Below are positions 36,554 to 45,030 of a stretch of DNA of 64,000 nucleotides, one piece after another. Positions within the stretch are counted from its first letter, which is position 1. Every line of letters starts with the position of its first letter. Source of the stretch: Clostridia bacterium. GTDB taxonomy: Bacteria > Bacillota > Clostridia > Oscillospirales > Acutalibacteraceae. The notes below the pieces were generated by a model. That model had not been told where the DNA came from and ran no database searches. It was given only the letters and a program-made list of their open reading frames with translations. The position numbers and the translations under genes are program-made. The DNA lies in NCBI GenBank assembly GCA_017625095.1, contig JAGALQ010000024.1, forward strand, positions 1 through 64,000, in the 5' to 3' direction.

Positions 36554-37009
36554 ATGAAAGCTGTTATTCAGCGTGTTACAAATGCGTCAGTATCGGTTGA
36601 CGGAGAAGTAAAGGGCAGCATCGAAAAAGGATTTCTGATTCTTTTAGGCGTTGTTCAGGGCGATACATTCGCTCAGGCAGAAGTGCTTGCATCAAAAATT
36701 GCAAAGCTGAGAGTGTTTGAGGATGAAAACGAAAAAATGAATCTCTCACTTCTTGACGTTGCAGGCGAAGCTCTTGTGGTCTCGCAGTTCACACTTTGTG
36801 CCGACTGTAAGAAGGGGAACAGACCTTCTTTTACTCCATCTGCGCCGCCCGATATTGCAAACGAACTTTATCTTGAATTTTCTGAAATGCTCAGAAACAA
36901 CGGAATTCAAAGGGTAGAAAATGGTGTTTTCGGTGCTGATATGAAAGTGTCACTTTTCAATGACGGACCGGTAACAATTATTCTGGACACCGATTTATGG
37001 AGGAAATAA
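36554..37009 (+). CDS. dtd: D-aminoacyl-tRNA deacylase
   Basis: This 151-residue Dtd homologue hydrolyses D-aminoacyl-tRNAs and keeps D-amino acids out of translation. The signature [23 protein letters not shown] and the gly-cis-Pro motif NDGPVTI are complete, and the N terminus [17 protein letters not shown] is typical. It starts four bases after rel. The rel-dtd order is conserved in many Firmicutes, so this gene is placed with confidence. Confidence 0.96.
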   Translation: MKAVIQRVTNASVSVDGEVKGSIEKGFLILLGVVQGDTFAQAEVLASKIAKLRVFEDENEKMNLSLLDVAGEALVVSQFTLCADCKKGNRPSFTPSAPPDIANELYLEFSEMLRNNGIQRVENGVFGADMKVSLFNDGPVTIILDTDLWRK

Positions 37010-37010
37010 A

Positions 37011-37640
37011 ATGGAGATAAAATGTTTGCCTCTCGGCGATTATCAGGCTAACTGTTATGTACTTATTGATGAAAAAAATAAGAAAGCAGCTGTTATTGAT
37101 CCCGGTGTGCCGAGCGATGAACTTAACGATATTCTTCTCGGTTATGATCTTGGCTATATTCTTCTCACACATGGCCATTTCGATCATATTTACGGAAGCG
37201 AAGTGCTTAAAGAGCTATATCCCGAAGCAAAGCTTTGCATCCATACCGATGATGAAGTCTGTCTGAATAGCACGGAATATAACCTTGCCGGTGATTTTGA
37301 CGGTTATCTTCCTGAACTTAAAGCAGATGTTTTAATCAAAAACGGTGATGAGATTAAGATCAGTGACGATATAACGCTCAGGGTTGTTCATACTCCGGGT
37401 CATTCTAAAGGTTCTGTTTGTTTTGTTGATGATAAAAACAACTATATGTTCAGCGGAGATACACTTTTTTGCCGTACAGTTGGCAGAACAGATTTTATCG
37501 GAGGCAGTTTTGACGAAATGATTGACTCAATCATATTGCTTTCGACTTTTAACGAAGATATGATCGTATATCCCGGACATAACCGCTCGACTGTTATTGG
37601 TGTTGAGAAAGTAAAGAACAGATATATGAGGAAGCTTTGA
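37011..37640 (+). CDS. Metallo-beta-lactamase fold hydrolase (glyoxalase II-like)
   Basis: This 209-residue MBL-fold hydrolase has the metal motif THGHFDH (HxHxDH), a second histidine in HTPGHSKGS, the bridging Asp in FSGDTLF and a C-terminal YPGHN. The size and motifs match the YcbL/GloB-type subgroup common next to hemZ in Clostridia. The substrate is unknown, with thioester or glyoxalase II-like activity likely. It starts one base after dtd and its stop overlaps the next start (TGATG), so translation is coupled. Confidence 0.85.
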   Translation: MEIKCLPLGDYQANCYVLIDEKNKKAAVIDPGVPSDELNDILLGYDLGYILLTHGHFDHIYGSEVLKELYPEAKLCIHTDDEVCLNSTEYNLAGDFDGYLPELKADVLIKNGDEIKISDDITLRVVHTPGHSKGSVCFVDDKNNYMFSGDTLFCRTVGRTDFIGGSFDEMIDSIILLSTFNEDMIVYPGHNRSTVIGVEKVKNRYMRKL

Positions 37641-39106
37641 TGACGGTTTATATTATCGGACATAAATTTCATTTTGAAACTGAAAATTTATGCAGAATGT
37701 TTTATCCTAACTCGGATATAAAACTTTGTTATGAATATAACACCGCAGAAGGCGATTATCTGTATACTGAGATGACCACCTGTAATGGTGTTACAGTTCT
37801 TTCTGCAAAAATTAATGTTGATAACGGTTCAGCTGAATACAACGAAGAGCTTGAGTGTTATTCTGACGACGATGCGGAATATATTCTTGCGCTTTGTGTT
37901 TTTAAATGTCTGAAAGATGTTACGGGTTATACTCCGAAATGGGGATTGCTCACAGGTGTTCGTCCGTCAAAGCTGATGAGTAAGCTCGTTGATCAGTACG
38001 GAAAAACTCAAGCCGAAAAGTATTTTACGGATAAACTTCTTGTCAGTAAAGAAAAAACTGCTCTCGCATCAACTGTTTCTGATGTGCAGAAGCCTCTTGT
38101 TGCAACTAATAAAGGCAATTCATTCAGTCTGTACGTTTCAATTCCGTTTTGCCCGAGCAGATGCAGCTACTGTTCTTTTGTTTCTCACTCGATAACAAGT
38201 GCAAATGCCAAAAAGCTTTTTCCCGAATATCTTGAAAATCTCAGAAAAGAGCTTGAAATTACGGGCAGATATGCTTCTGAGAATTCTTTAAAACTTGAAA
38301 GTGTATATTTTGGCGGAGGTACACCCGGTATTCTCAGTGCTGAAGAATCGGTTTTGCTGATTCAAACGATTAAAGAAAACTTTGACTTGTCTTCTTGCCG
38401 TGAGTTTACTTTTGAATCGGGCAGGGCGGATGTCACAACACGTGAAAAATTAGTTGCACTGTACGAAAACGGCGTTGACAGAATCAGTATCAATCCTCAG
38501 ACTTTTGATGATTCGGTGCTTGAGATAATCGGCAGAAAACATACTGCATCTCAGGCTGTTGATACATATAATATTGCAAAAGAAATCGGATTTAACAGTA
38601 TTAATACAGATCTTATTGCAGGTTTGCCCGGCGACAGTGTTGAAGGCTTTAAAAAGTCAGTTGACACTGCAATTGCATTAAGACCTGAAAATATTACTGT
38701 TCACGCTCTTGCGTTGAAGAGATCAAGCACTCTTGTTGCAAAAGACAACGTTTCGCTTGCTCAGGATGATTCTGCGGGTAAGATGATTGATTATGCCAAT
38801 CAGACGCTTACAAAAGCAGGATATATTCCCTATTATATGTATCGGCAGAGCAGATGTGTTGGTAATCTGGAAAACGTCGGTTGGACTTTACCCGGTAAAG
38901 AATGTCTTTATAACATCTACATGATGGAAGAAATTCATACCGTTCTTGCTGTTGGTGCAGGTGCGGTAACGAAGCTCAAGCAGCCCGACGGGTCGCACAT
39001 TGAGCGTATTTTTAACTTTAAATATCCGTATGAGTACAATTCAAGGTTTGATGAGGTTATTGAACGTAAAAACAGAATAACTGAGTTTTACCGTACATAC
39101 AATTAA
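37640..39106 (+). CDS. hemZ: Oxygen-independent coproporphyrinogen III oxidase-like HemZ
   Basis: This 488-residue radical SAM protein has the N-terminal extension of HemZ. The [4Fe-4S] motif is CxxxCxxC at C171, C175 and C178. The SAM-binding GGGTPGIL and HemN-like segments follow. HemZ homologues are often called coproporphyrinogen dehydrogenases, though their activity in anaerobes without a full haem pathway is doubtful. The ATG at 37640 is preferred over the TTG at 37637 because GAGGA lies seven bases before it. It is translationally coupled to the metallo-hydrolase gene. Confidence 0.9.
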   Translation: MTVYIIGHKFHFETENLCRMFYPNSDIKLCYEYNTAEGDYLYTEMTTCNGVTVLSAKINVDNGSAEYNEELECYSDDDAEYILALCVFKCLKDVTGYTPKWGLLTGVRPSKLMSKLVDQYGKTQAEKYFTDKLLVSKEKTALASTVSDVQKPLVATNKGNSFSLYVSIPFCPSRCSYCSFVSHSITSANAKKLFPEYLENLRKELEITGRYASENSLKLESVYFGGGTPGILSAEESVLLIQTIKENFDLSSCREFTFESGRADVTTREKLVALYENGVDRISINPQTFDDSVLEIIGRKHTASQAVDTYNIAKEIGFNSINTDLIAGLPGDSVEGFKKSVDTAIALRPENITVHALALKRSSTLVAKDNVSLAQDDSAGKMIDYANQTLTKAGYIPYYMYRQSRCVGNLENVGWTLPGKECLYNIYMMEEIHTVLAVGAGAVTKLKQPDGSHIERIFNFKYPYEYNSRFDEVIERKNRITEFYRTYN

Positions 39107-39147
39107 AATGATGCTCGTCTTAAATATCTGGATAAGGAAGTGTTTCT

Positions 39148-40935
39148 TTGGATCAGCAAAAACAAATTAAAGGACAGTCAATGCTCAACGGTGCTCTTGT
39201 TCTCGTTGTGGCAACAATGCTTGTCAAGGTCATTGGCGCAATTTATAAAATACCTCTTACTGCACTTATAGGTGAAGTAGGCAGAGGCTATTTCAGCTCC
39301 GCTTATGAGATTTATACTCCGATATATGCGATTTCAATGGCGGGTCTGCCCGTTGCAGTATCAAAGATGGTTTCTGAAAGCGTAACACTCGGTAATTACA
39401 ATGATGCAAGACAGATATTCAAAGTAGCAAAGAAGCTGTTTTTGATTGTAGGCGTTGTCGGAACTTTGCTCCTTGTGCTCATTGCTTTCCCATATGTAAA
39501 GCTTGGTGATTGTGAAGATAATCTCTGGAGTATTCTTATGATTGCTCCGTCTATTTTCTTCTGCTGCTTTATGTCAACATACCGCGGTTATTATGAAGGT
39601 CTGCGCAATATGACACCGACTGCTGTTTCTCAGGTTATCGAAGCACTCGGTAAGTTGATTCTCGGTCTTCTTTTCTCTAAAGTTATCATCGGCATTGGTA
39701 TGAATATGTACAGTGCAGGTCAGCCTGTTTTCGGCGTTGTATGCAACAATGACAGTGAAGCTGCCAGCGCAATTGCTCCTTATGCCGCTGCAGGTGCTGT
39801 TTTTGCCGTTACTCTTGGCACGGTTGCTGCTCTTTTGTTTATGATTATTCATAAGAAGATAAAAGGCGATAACTTTGACCGCACAATGCTTGTCAATTCA
39901 CCAAGACCCAGAGATAAAAAAGAAACTTCAAAGACAATGATTACTATTGCTGTGCCGATGGTAATCAGCGCACTAATTACAAACGTAACCAATCTTATCG
40001 ATAATTTTACGATTCGTACAAGGCTTGCACACGCTGTTTCTGAAAATCTTGACTTTTTCAAAGAGACTTTTGCTGCTTCTTTAATTGGTTCAGGCACTCT
40101 CGACAAGGATATCGGCACATATCTTTACGGATGCTATTTTTCTGCACTGGATTTTAAGAATCTTATTACATCAATTACAATGTCACTCGGCGTCAGCGCT
40201 ATACCGGCGCTTGCAGCCGCAGTCGCAATAAAAAACTGTAAAGAGATAACATCAACAATCAACTCTGTTATAAGAATTTGCATGATTGTTGCCGCTCCTG
40301 CAGGTCTTGGTATTGCTGCTCTAGCTACACCTATTATGACTCTGCTTTACGGTGGCACCAATGCGGAAAATCTTATTCCCATTTCTTCACCGATTGTAAT
40401 GATTTACGGCATTGCTACTTTTGTGCTCGCTCTTTCAACACCGCTTACAAATGTGCTTCAGGCAATGGGCAGGGCAGATATACCTGCGAAAACGGTTGCA
40501 ATAGGCGCAGTGATAAAGGTTATTTGCAACTTTATTTTTGTCGGAATTCCCGAGCTTAATATTTACGGTGCCACTATAGGTACGATTCTTTGTTATCTGT
40601 TTATTATTATTGCAAATCTCTACTTTACAATGAAAGTATCGGGCTGCAGAATTAATTTCCTTTCTACAATTGTTAAGCCTATGATTTGCGCAACGGTTTG
40701 TGCACTTTCCGCTTATGGCACACGTATGCTTCTTGTCAGATTCCTTACCTTCGGCGATCCTTCAAGCAGACTTAATGGTGCTAATCTTTCAACGTTTGTT
40801 GCGGTTGCAGTTGCGGTTGTTGTTTACGCCGTAGGTATGCTCTTGATTAAGGGATTTGCTTATGATGATATTGTTATGTTACCAAAAGGCAAAAAAATCG
40901 CAAAAGCTCTTGAAAAATTCCATCTTTTAGGGTAA
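39148..40935 (+). CDS. Polysaccharide flippase, SpoVB/YabM-like
   Basis: This 595-residue protein has about fourteen hydrophobic segments and belongs to the MVF/oligosaccharide-flippase group that includes SpoVB, YabM and MurJ-like proteins. It probably flips a lipid-linked glycan across the membrane. A long intracellular loop (about 250-260) carries basic residues. In Bacillus, YabM lies just before YabN (MazG), and the same order is seen here. The TTG start is preceded by AAGGAAG seven bases upstream. Whether it is a spore-specific (SpoVB) or vegetative flippase cannot be told from sequence. Confidence 0.87.
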   Translation: MDQQKQIKGQSMLNGALVLVVATMLVKVIGAIYKIPLTALIGEVGRGYFSSAYEIYTPIYAISMAGLPVAVSKMVSESVTLGNYNDARQIFKVAKKLFLIVGVVGTLLLVLIAFPYVKLGDCEDNLWSILMIAPSIFFCCFMSTYRGYYEGLRNMTPTAVSQVIEALGKLILGLLFSKVIIGIGMNMYSAGQPVFGVVCNNDSEAASAIAPYAAAGAVFAVTLGTVAALLFMIIHKKIKGDNFDRTMLVNSPRPRDKKETSKTMITIAVPMVISALITNVTNLIDNFTIRTRLAHAVSENLDFFKETFAASLIGSGTLDKDIGTYLYGCYFSALDFKNLITSITMSLGVSAIPALAAAVAIKNCKEITSTINSVIRICMIVAAPAGLGIAALATPIMTLLYGGTNAENLIPISSPIVMIYGIATFVLALSTPLTNVLQAMGRADIPAKTVAIGAVIKVICNFIFVGIPELNIYGATIGTILCYLFIIIANLYFTMKVSGCRINFLSTIVKPMICATVCALSAYGTRMLLVRFLTFGDPSSRLNGANLSTFVAVAVAVVVYAVGMLLIKGFAYDDIVMLPKGKKIAKALEKFHLLG

Positions 40936-40977
40936 AATAAACAATTGTTGGTTAATTAGCCAAAATGGAGTGTTAAT

Positions 40978-41775
40978 ATGGTTTCCGGCTTTGAGTTTAA
41001 AAAAGAATATAATTTTGACGACCTTGTCAGAATTGTTGCCGTACTTCGCGGTGAAGGCGGTTGTCCTTGGGATGCGGTACAGACTCATCTTACAATCAAA
41101 AAAGATCTTATTGAAGAAACTTATGAGGTAATCGAAGCAATCAACCGCGATGATAAAGTGTTACTTTGTGAAGAACTTGGTGACCTTATGCTCCAGGTTG
41201 TTTTTCACTCACAGATTGAAACTGAGGCAAACTGTTTCGGAATCAGTGAAATATGTGACGGAATATGCAAAAAGTTAATTGAGCGTCATCCTCATGTTTT
41301 CGGTGAAGTTAATGTCAGCGGTGTTGATGATGTTCTCACCAACTGGGACGATATCAAGCGTCGCACAAAGAATCAGAAAACTACAACACAGGCGATGCAG
41401 GCTGTTCCGCGTGAGTTGCCTGCACTTATGAGAAGCACCAAAATTCAGAAAAAAGCTGCTAAAGCAGGTTTTGACTGGAATGAAGTAAGCGGTGCACTTG
41501 ATAAGCTTGAAGAGGAAATAGCAGAGCTCAGAGAGGCGATTTCACAGCAGGATGATGCCGCTTCATTTGATGAACTCGGTGATGTTCTTTTTTCTGCGGT
41601 CAATGTTTCTCGTTTTATTGATGTCGATGCCGAAGAAGCACTTACTGCTTCGACAGATAAGTTTTTTAGCAGATTTTCAATTGTTGAGCAACTTGCCGAA
41701 AAAAGAGGCATTGATATGAAAGCAACATCTCTTGAAGAGCTGGACAAGCTTTGGGATGAAGCGAAAAAATGTTAA
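40978..41775 (+). CDS. mazG: Nucleoside triphosphate pyrophosphohydrolase MazG
   Basis: This 265-residue protein has the two tandem MazG repeats of the full-length family, each with acidic helices (EELGDLMLQVVFHS and DELGDVLFSAVN). It hydrolyses NTPs to NMP and PPi, guarding the nucleotide pool and influencing (p)ppGpp levels. The N-terminal GGCPWDAVQTH segment is diagnostic. It corresponds to YabN of Bacillus. GGAGTG precedes the ATG. The HU gene follows after 40 bases. Confidence 0.95.
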   Translation: MVSGFEFKKEYNFDDLVRIVAVLRGEGGCPWDAVQTHLTIKKDLIEETYEVIEAINRDDKVLLCEELGDLMLQVVFHSQIETEANCFGISEICDGICKKLIERHPHVFGEVNVSGVDDVLTNWDDIKRRTKNQKTTTQAMQAVPRELPALMRSTKIQKKAAKAGFDWNEVSGALDKLEEEIAELREAISQQDDAASFDELGDVLFSAVNVSRFIDVDAEEALTASTDKFFSRFSIVEQLAEKRGIDMKATSLEELDKLWDEAKKC

Positions 41776-41784
41776 TAATACTAA

Positions 41785-41815
41785 GGTATTATAAATAAAT
41801 TGGAGGTATTATAAA
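41785..41815 (+). repeat. Short direct repeat before hup
   Basis: GGTATTATAAA occurs at 41785-41795 and again at 41805-41815, the second copy carrying the Shine-Dalgarno GGAGGT. A 7-bp inverted repeat ATAATAC/GTATTAT overlaps the first copy. It may be chance in AT-rich DNA. Confidence 0.45.
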
Positions 41816-42088
41816 ATGAACAAAAATGAACTCATCAGCGCAGTAGCTGAAAAATCAGGACTTTCAAAGAAGGATAGCGAGAAGGCTCTTAACGCTGCTC
41901 TCGTGACTATCACAGCAACAGTTGCAGCAGGTAATAAGGTACAGCTTATCGGTTTCGGTACATTCGAGCTTCGTGAGCGTGCAGAGAAGCAGGCTCGTAA
42001 CCCCAGAACAGGCGAGAAGATGACTGTTCCCGCATGCAAGGCTCCCGCTTTCAAGGCTGGCCAGGCATTCAAAGACGCTGCAAAATAA
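41816..42088 (+). CDS. hup: DNA-binding protein HU
   Basis: This 90-residue histone-like protein bends and compacts DNA as a dimer. It begins MNKNELISAVAEKSGLSKKDSEKAL and carries the beta-arm signature GFGTFELRERAEKQARNPRTG. The Shine-Dalgarno GGAGGT (41802-41807) sits eight bases before the ATG. A strong terminator follows, so most transcription should stop before rqcP. The position next to rqcP is conserved in Firmicutes. Confidence 0.96.
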   Translation: MNKNELISAVAEKSGLSKKDSEKALNAALVTITATVAAGNKVQLIGFGTFELRERAEKQARNPRTGEKMTVPACKAPAFKAGQAFKDAAK

Positions 42089-42104
42089 TCAGTATTAAGT
42101 ATGT

Positions 42105-42136
42105 GGGGCTGCCTTTTTGGGGCAGCTCTTTCTTTT
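42105..42136 (+). terminator. Intrinsic terminator of hup
   Basis: GGGGCTGCC pairs with GGCAGCTCT (two G-U) across a T-rich loop, followed by TTTCTTTT. It ends just before the Shine-Dalgarno of the next gene. Confidence 0.83.
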
Positions 42137-42148
42137 AAGGAGTATGCT

Positions 42149-42391
42149 ATGAGATTGGATAAATACCTCAAAGTTTCAAGAATTATAAAAAGAAGAACTG
42201 TTGCAAATGAAGTATGTGATGCCAAACACGTAACAGTCAACGGTAAAATTGCAAGAGCATCACTTGATGTTAAAGTCGGTGATATTATCGAAATTCAAAT
42301 GGGTTCAAACCTTACAAAGTATCAGGTTCTCAATATAAGTGAGCACGCAACAAAGGAAAATGCTGCACTGATGTTCAAACAACTCAGTTAA
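42149..42391 (+). CDS. rqcP: S4-domain RNA-binding protein RqcP (YabO)
   Basis: This 80-residue S4-domain protein starts MRLDKYLKVSRIIKRRTVANE, the typical RqcP/YabO N terminus. The family binds tRNA and 23S rRNA on stalled 50S subunits and aids RqcH in C-terminal alanine-tail addition during ribosome quality control. A longer reading frame starts at 42101, but AAGGAGT at six bases from 42149 fixes the start. It follows hup and precedes yabP as in Bacillus. Confidence 0.92.
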   Translation: MRLDKYLKVSRIIKRRTVANEVCDAKHVTVNGKIARASLDVKVGDIIEIQMGSNLTKYQVLNISEHATKENAALMFKQLS

Positions 42392-42398
42392 TCATATC

Positions 42399-42434
42399 TT
42401 CTTTTTTATTGACATATAAATCAATAAAAAAGAA
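42399..42434 (+). repeat. 14-bp inverted repeat between rqcP and yabP
   Basis: TTCTTTTTTATTGA and TCAATAAAAAAGAA are perfect complements around CATATAAA. No T-tract follows on the plus strand, and the yabP Shine-Dalgarno comes directly after. It could be an operator or an RNA stem before the sporulation genes. Confidence 0.6.
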
Positions 42435-42448
42435 AAGGGGATAGGTTA

Positions 42449-42730
42449 ATGGAGGAGAAAAGACAGCAGACGGATATGTCTCAGAATATCGTTCTTGAGA
42501 GCCGAAAAAAGCTTACAGCTTCTTCGGTTAAAGAGGTTGACAGCTTTGATGAACAGAATATTGTTGCTTTTACCACACTCGGTGAACTTACTGTAACGGG
42601 ATCAAATCTTCATATCGGATCTTTCAGCACGGATACAGGCGAATTGATTGTTGAAGGTGAAATCAGTTCAGTTTCTTTTTCGGACGATGTACAACCTTCA
42701 GGTGGCTTTTTTGGCCGTATTTTCCGCTGA
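42449..42730 (+). CDS. yabP: Sporulation protein YabP
   Basis: This 93-residue protein matches YabP/YqfC-type sporulation proteins. Motifs are SRKKLTASSVKEVDSFDE and TTLGELTVTGSNLHI, which form a beta-rich membrane-interacting domain. YabP belongs to the sigma-E regulon in Bacillus and is needed for spore formation in some species. The last base of its stop codon is the first base of the yabQ ATG. GGGG lies 9-12 bases before the ATG. Confidence 0.9.
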   Translation: MEEKRQQTDMSQNIVLESRKKLTASSVKEVDSFDEQNIVAFTTLGELTVTGSNLHIGSFSTDTGELIVEGEISSVSFSDDVQPSGGFFGRIFR

Positions 42731-43197
42731 TGTATATTAATGACGTCAATCAGATTAATATAATTCTTATGTCTGTCGGCTTAGGTGCTTTGCTCGCGGT
42801 TCTATATGATGTTTATACTGTTATTAATAAGCTTTCATTTAAGTCGTGCAGAACAATAGTTTTGAGAGACGTTATATTTTGTCTTTTATCCGGTCTGATT
42901 TGTTTTCTGTTTTTACTTGTTGTAAACAGGGGACGGATGAGGATTTATTTTCTGCCGGGTGCGATTACAGGATTTTACTGTTGGCATTTTTCATTCAGCA
43001 AAGTGTTTGTGAATTTACTGTGTTTACTTTTTGTAAGAATCAGCAATATGTTTCTGTTATCTGCGAGGCTATTTCTTATGCCTTTCAGACCGATAATTGC
43101 TCTTTTTAGTCTGATTTACGGCAAGTTTGGCAGACTTTTTAAGAAATATTTTATAAAATTGAAAAATAAATTAAAAATAGACTTGAAAAAAATTTGA
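42730..43197 (+). CDS. yabQ: Sporulation protein YabQ
   Basis: This 155-residue membrane protein has four hydrophobic segments and the YabQ N terminus of the form VNQINIILMSVGLGALLAVLYDV. A basic, lysine-rich cytoplasmic C terminus follows. YabQ is required for cortex formation and localises to the forespore outer membrane in Bacillus. The one-base overlap with yabP indicates coupled translation. No Shine-Dalgarno is needed beyond the one inside yabP. Confidence 0.88.
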   Translation: MYINDVNQINIILMSVGLGALLAVLYDVYTVINKLSFKSCRTIVLRDVIFCLLSGLICFLFLLVVNRGRMRIYFLPGAITGFYCWHFSFSKVFVNLLCLLFVRISNMFLLSARLFLMPFRPIIALFSLIYGKFGRLFKKYFIKLKNKLKIDLKKI

Positions 43198-43212
43198 TTT
43201 ATGTTATATAAT
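43183..43212 (+). promoter_or_regulatory. Candidate promoter for divIC
   Basis: TTGAAA (43183-43188) and TATAAT (43207-43212) are 18 bases apart, with the -35 inside the end of yabQ. It would give divIC expression independent of the sporulation genes. Confidence 0.5.
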
Positions 43213-43241
43213 AATATAAATATAGTATCAGCAGGTGTGTA

Positions 43242-43529
43242 ATGGAAAAGAAAAACGGAAAGAGAATCAGCATTATTGTTGTGCTTGCCGCTGTTGCATT
43301 GATTGCTTTTCTTATTATTAATGCTATTGAAATCGGTGTTGGCATTTCTGAAAAAAAGAATCAGCGAGACGATTTGATAGAAGCTAATACAGTACAGGAT
43401 GAATTGAATTCTGAACTTATAAATAAACTTGATGATGAAAATGCATCAGATATTTTTGAGGATATAGCCAGAGAAGAATATGACTATATCTATCCTGGTG
43501 AAAGAGTATATGCCGATTCGGCTAACTAA
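43242..43529 (+). CDS. divIC: Septum formation initiator DivIC/FtsB-like
   Basis: This 95-residue bitopic membrane protein has a basic N terminus, one transmembrane helix (about 9-28), a short coiled-coil region and the FtsB-family end EEYDYIYPGERVY. It would stabilise the divisome complex with FtsL and DivIB. The coiled coil is shorter than in Bacillus, but the order yabQ-divIC-yabR is conserved. The start has AGGTG upstream. Confidence 0.88.
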   Translation: MEKKNGKRISIIVVLAAVALIAFLIINAIEIGVGISEKKNQRDDLIEANTVQDELNSELINKLDDENASDIFEDIAREEYDYIYPGERVYADSAN

Positions 43530-43558
43530 TAAAAAATCAAGGGAGAAACAGCAAATCT

Positions 43559-44002
43559 ATGCAGTTTGAAATTGGCTCAATTATTGAGGGCAAAGTAAGC
43601 GGATTAACAAACTTCGGTGCTTTTATTTCATTGCCGGGCGGTGCTACCGGTATGGTACATATTTCCGAAGTATCAAACACTTATGTCAAAGACATTCACG
43701 AATATCTCAGCGATGGTCAGGATGTCAAGGTTAAGGTTTTGGCGGTTAGTCCTGAAGGTAAAATTAGTCTTTCAATCAAGCAGACTGAAGCTCAGCCTGC
43801 TGTCTCAGTTCCTGCTCCCAAGCCTCGTAAGCCTCAGCATAAGCCTAATGTATGGCAGGGTCAGCAGCAATCCTCATCAGAGCCCACTTCTTTTGAAGAC
43901 ATGATGGCAAAGTTCAAGCAAGTAAGTGACGATAAGTTTTCGGATCTTCGTCGCTCGAATGATTCAAGATACAGTCAGCCGACAAGACGCGGCAGAAAAT
44001 AA
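43559..44002 (+). CDS. yabR: S1 RNA-binding domain protein YabR
   Basis: This 147-residue protein has one S1 domain (GSIIEGKVSGLTNFGAFI, GMVHISEVS, GQDVKVKVLAV) over the first 75 residues and a proline/glutamine-rich, basic C-terminal tail ending in RRGRK. It binds RNA or the ribosome; the exact role is unknown. It sits after divIC as YabR does in Bacillus. GGGAG precedes the ATG. A hairpin terminator follows. Confidence 0.88.
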   Translation: MQFEIGSIIEGKVSGLTNFGAFISLPGGATGMVHISEVSNTYVKDIHEYLSDGQDVKVKVLAVSPEGKISLSIKQTEAQPAVSVPAPKPRKPQHKPNVWQGQQQSSSEPTSFEDMMAKFKQVSDDKFSDLRRSNDSRYSQPTRRGRK

Positions 44003-44013
44003 TGTATAGTTTT

Positions 44014-44050
44014 ATGCACCGTGAAGTTTGCTTTGCGGTGCATTTTGTTT
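44014..44050 (+). terminator. Intrinsic terminator of the yab operon
   Basis: ATGCACCG and CGGTGCAT form an 8-bp stem with a partially paired loop, followed by TTTGTTT. It lies twelve bases after the yabR stop. Confidence 0.72.
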
Positions 44051-44065
44051 AAATGAGGTAAAATA

Positions 44066-44908
44066 ATGAAAGAAATTAATGTTAATATAATAAAAGAAAC
44101 CGTTGCACAGTTGTGCATTGATGCAAATAAAAGGCTGCCGTCTGACCTTGATGATTTGATTAAACAAAGTGCCGAAAACGAGGTTTCAGAGCCTGCATAT
44201 GGTGTTATGAATGATCTTATAGATAATATCAGTGCTGCAAAAACACTTGATATACCCATTTGTCAGGATTGCGGAATGGCTGTTGTTTTTCTTGAAATCG
44301 GTCAGGATGTACATTTTGTCGGTGGTGAGCTGTATCAAGCTGTAAATGATGGTGTAAGTAAGGGGTATAAGGAGGGCTTTTTGCGTTGCTCTGTTGTTGG
44401 TGATCCTCTTCTAAGAGTTAATACCGGTGACAATACTCCTGCTGTAATTCACACATCGATTGTCCCCGGCGAAAACGTAAAAATTACTGTTGCGCCTAAG
44501 GGATTCGGTAGTGAAAATATGAGCTGCCTTAAGATGTTTACACCTGCTTCGGGACGAGAAGATATCATAGAATATGTCCTTGATTGTGTTACGAAAGCAG
44601 GCGGTAATCCTTGTCCGCCCATTGTTCTTGGTGTCGGAATCGGTGGCGATTTTGAGCAGTGTGCTTATCTGGCAAAAAAAGCACTTTGCAGAAATGTAAG
44701 CAGTTCAAATGAGAACGAGTTTTATGCTGAAATGGAACAGGAAATTCTTCGCCTTGTTAACTGCCTTAACATAGGGCCGCAGGGATTTGGCGGAAAGACA
44801 ACGGCGTTAGCCGTAAATATTGAAACTGCTCCGACCCATATTGCGGGATTACCTGTTGCTGTTAATTTCGGATGTCATGTTACAAGACATTGCTCGAAAA
44901 TAATTTGA
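44066..44908 (+). CDS. Class I fumarate hydratase alpha subunit
   Basis: This 280-residue protein matches the N-terminal (alpha) subunit of two-chain, iron-sulfur class I fumarases and L(+)-tartrate dehydratases. Three cysteines that could hold the [4Fe-4S] cluster are in ICQDCGMAV, SENMSCLKM and GGNPCPPIV. The C terminus ends THIAGLPVAVNFGCHVTRH, typical of alpha. The beta subunit, usually directly downstream, is absent here. The next gene is hpf. GAGGTA precedes the ATG. The enzyme works only as a complex, so beta should be encoded elsewhere. Confidence 0.9.
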   Translation: MKEINVNIIKETVAQLCIDANKRLPSDLDDLIKQSAENEVSEPAYGVMNDLIDNISAAKTLDIPICQDCGMAVVFLEIGQDVHFVGGELYQAVNDGVSKGYKEGFLRCSVVGDPLLRVNTGDNTPAVIHTSIVPGENVKITVAPKGFGSENMSCLKMFTPASGREDIIEYVLDCVTKAGGNPCPPIVLGVGIGGDFEQCAYLAKKALCRNVSSSNENEFYAEMEQEILRLVNCLNIGPQGFGGKTTALAVNIETAPTHIAGLPVAVNFGCHVTRHCSKII

Positions 44909-44944
44909 TTCGTTATTAAAAATAAATAAAATATATCAATGCTA

Positions 44945-44973
44945 TTTACAAAATATGTGCAATATGCTATAAT
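44945..44973 (+). promoter_or_regulatory. Promoter of hpf
   Basis: TTTACA (44945-44950) and TATAAT (44968-44973) are 17 bases apart, 57 bases upstream of the hpf ATG. Confidence 0.72.
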
Positions 44974-45030
44974 ACAGATACAGTCAAAGAAAACTAATTT
45001 GGCTGATTTTCATACAAAGGGGATGTAATT

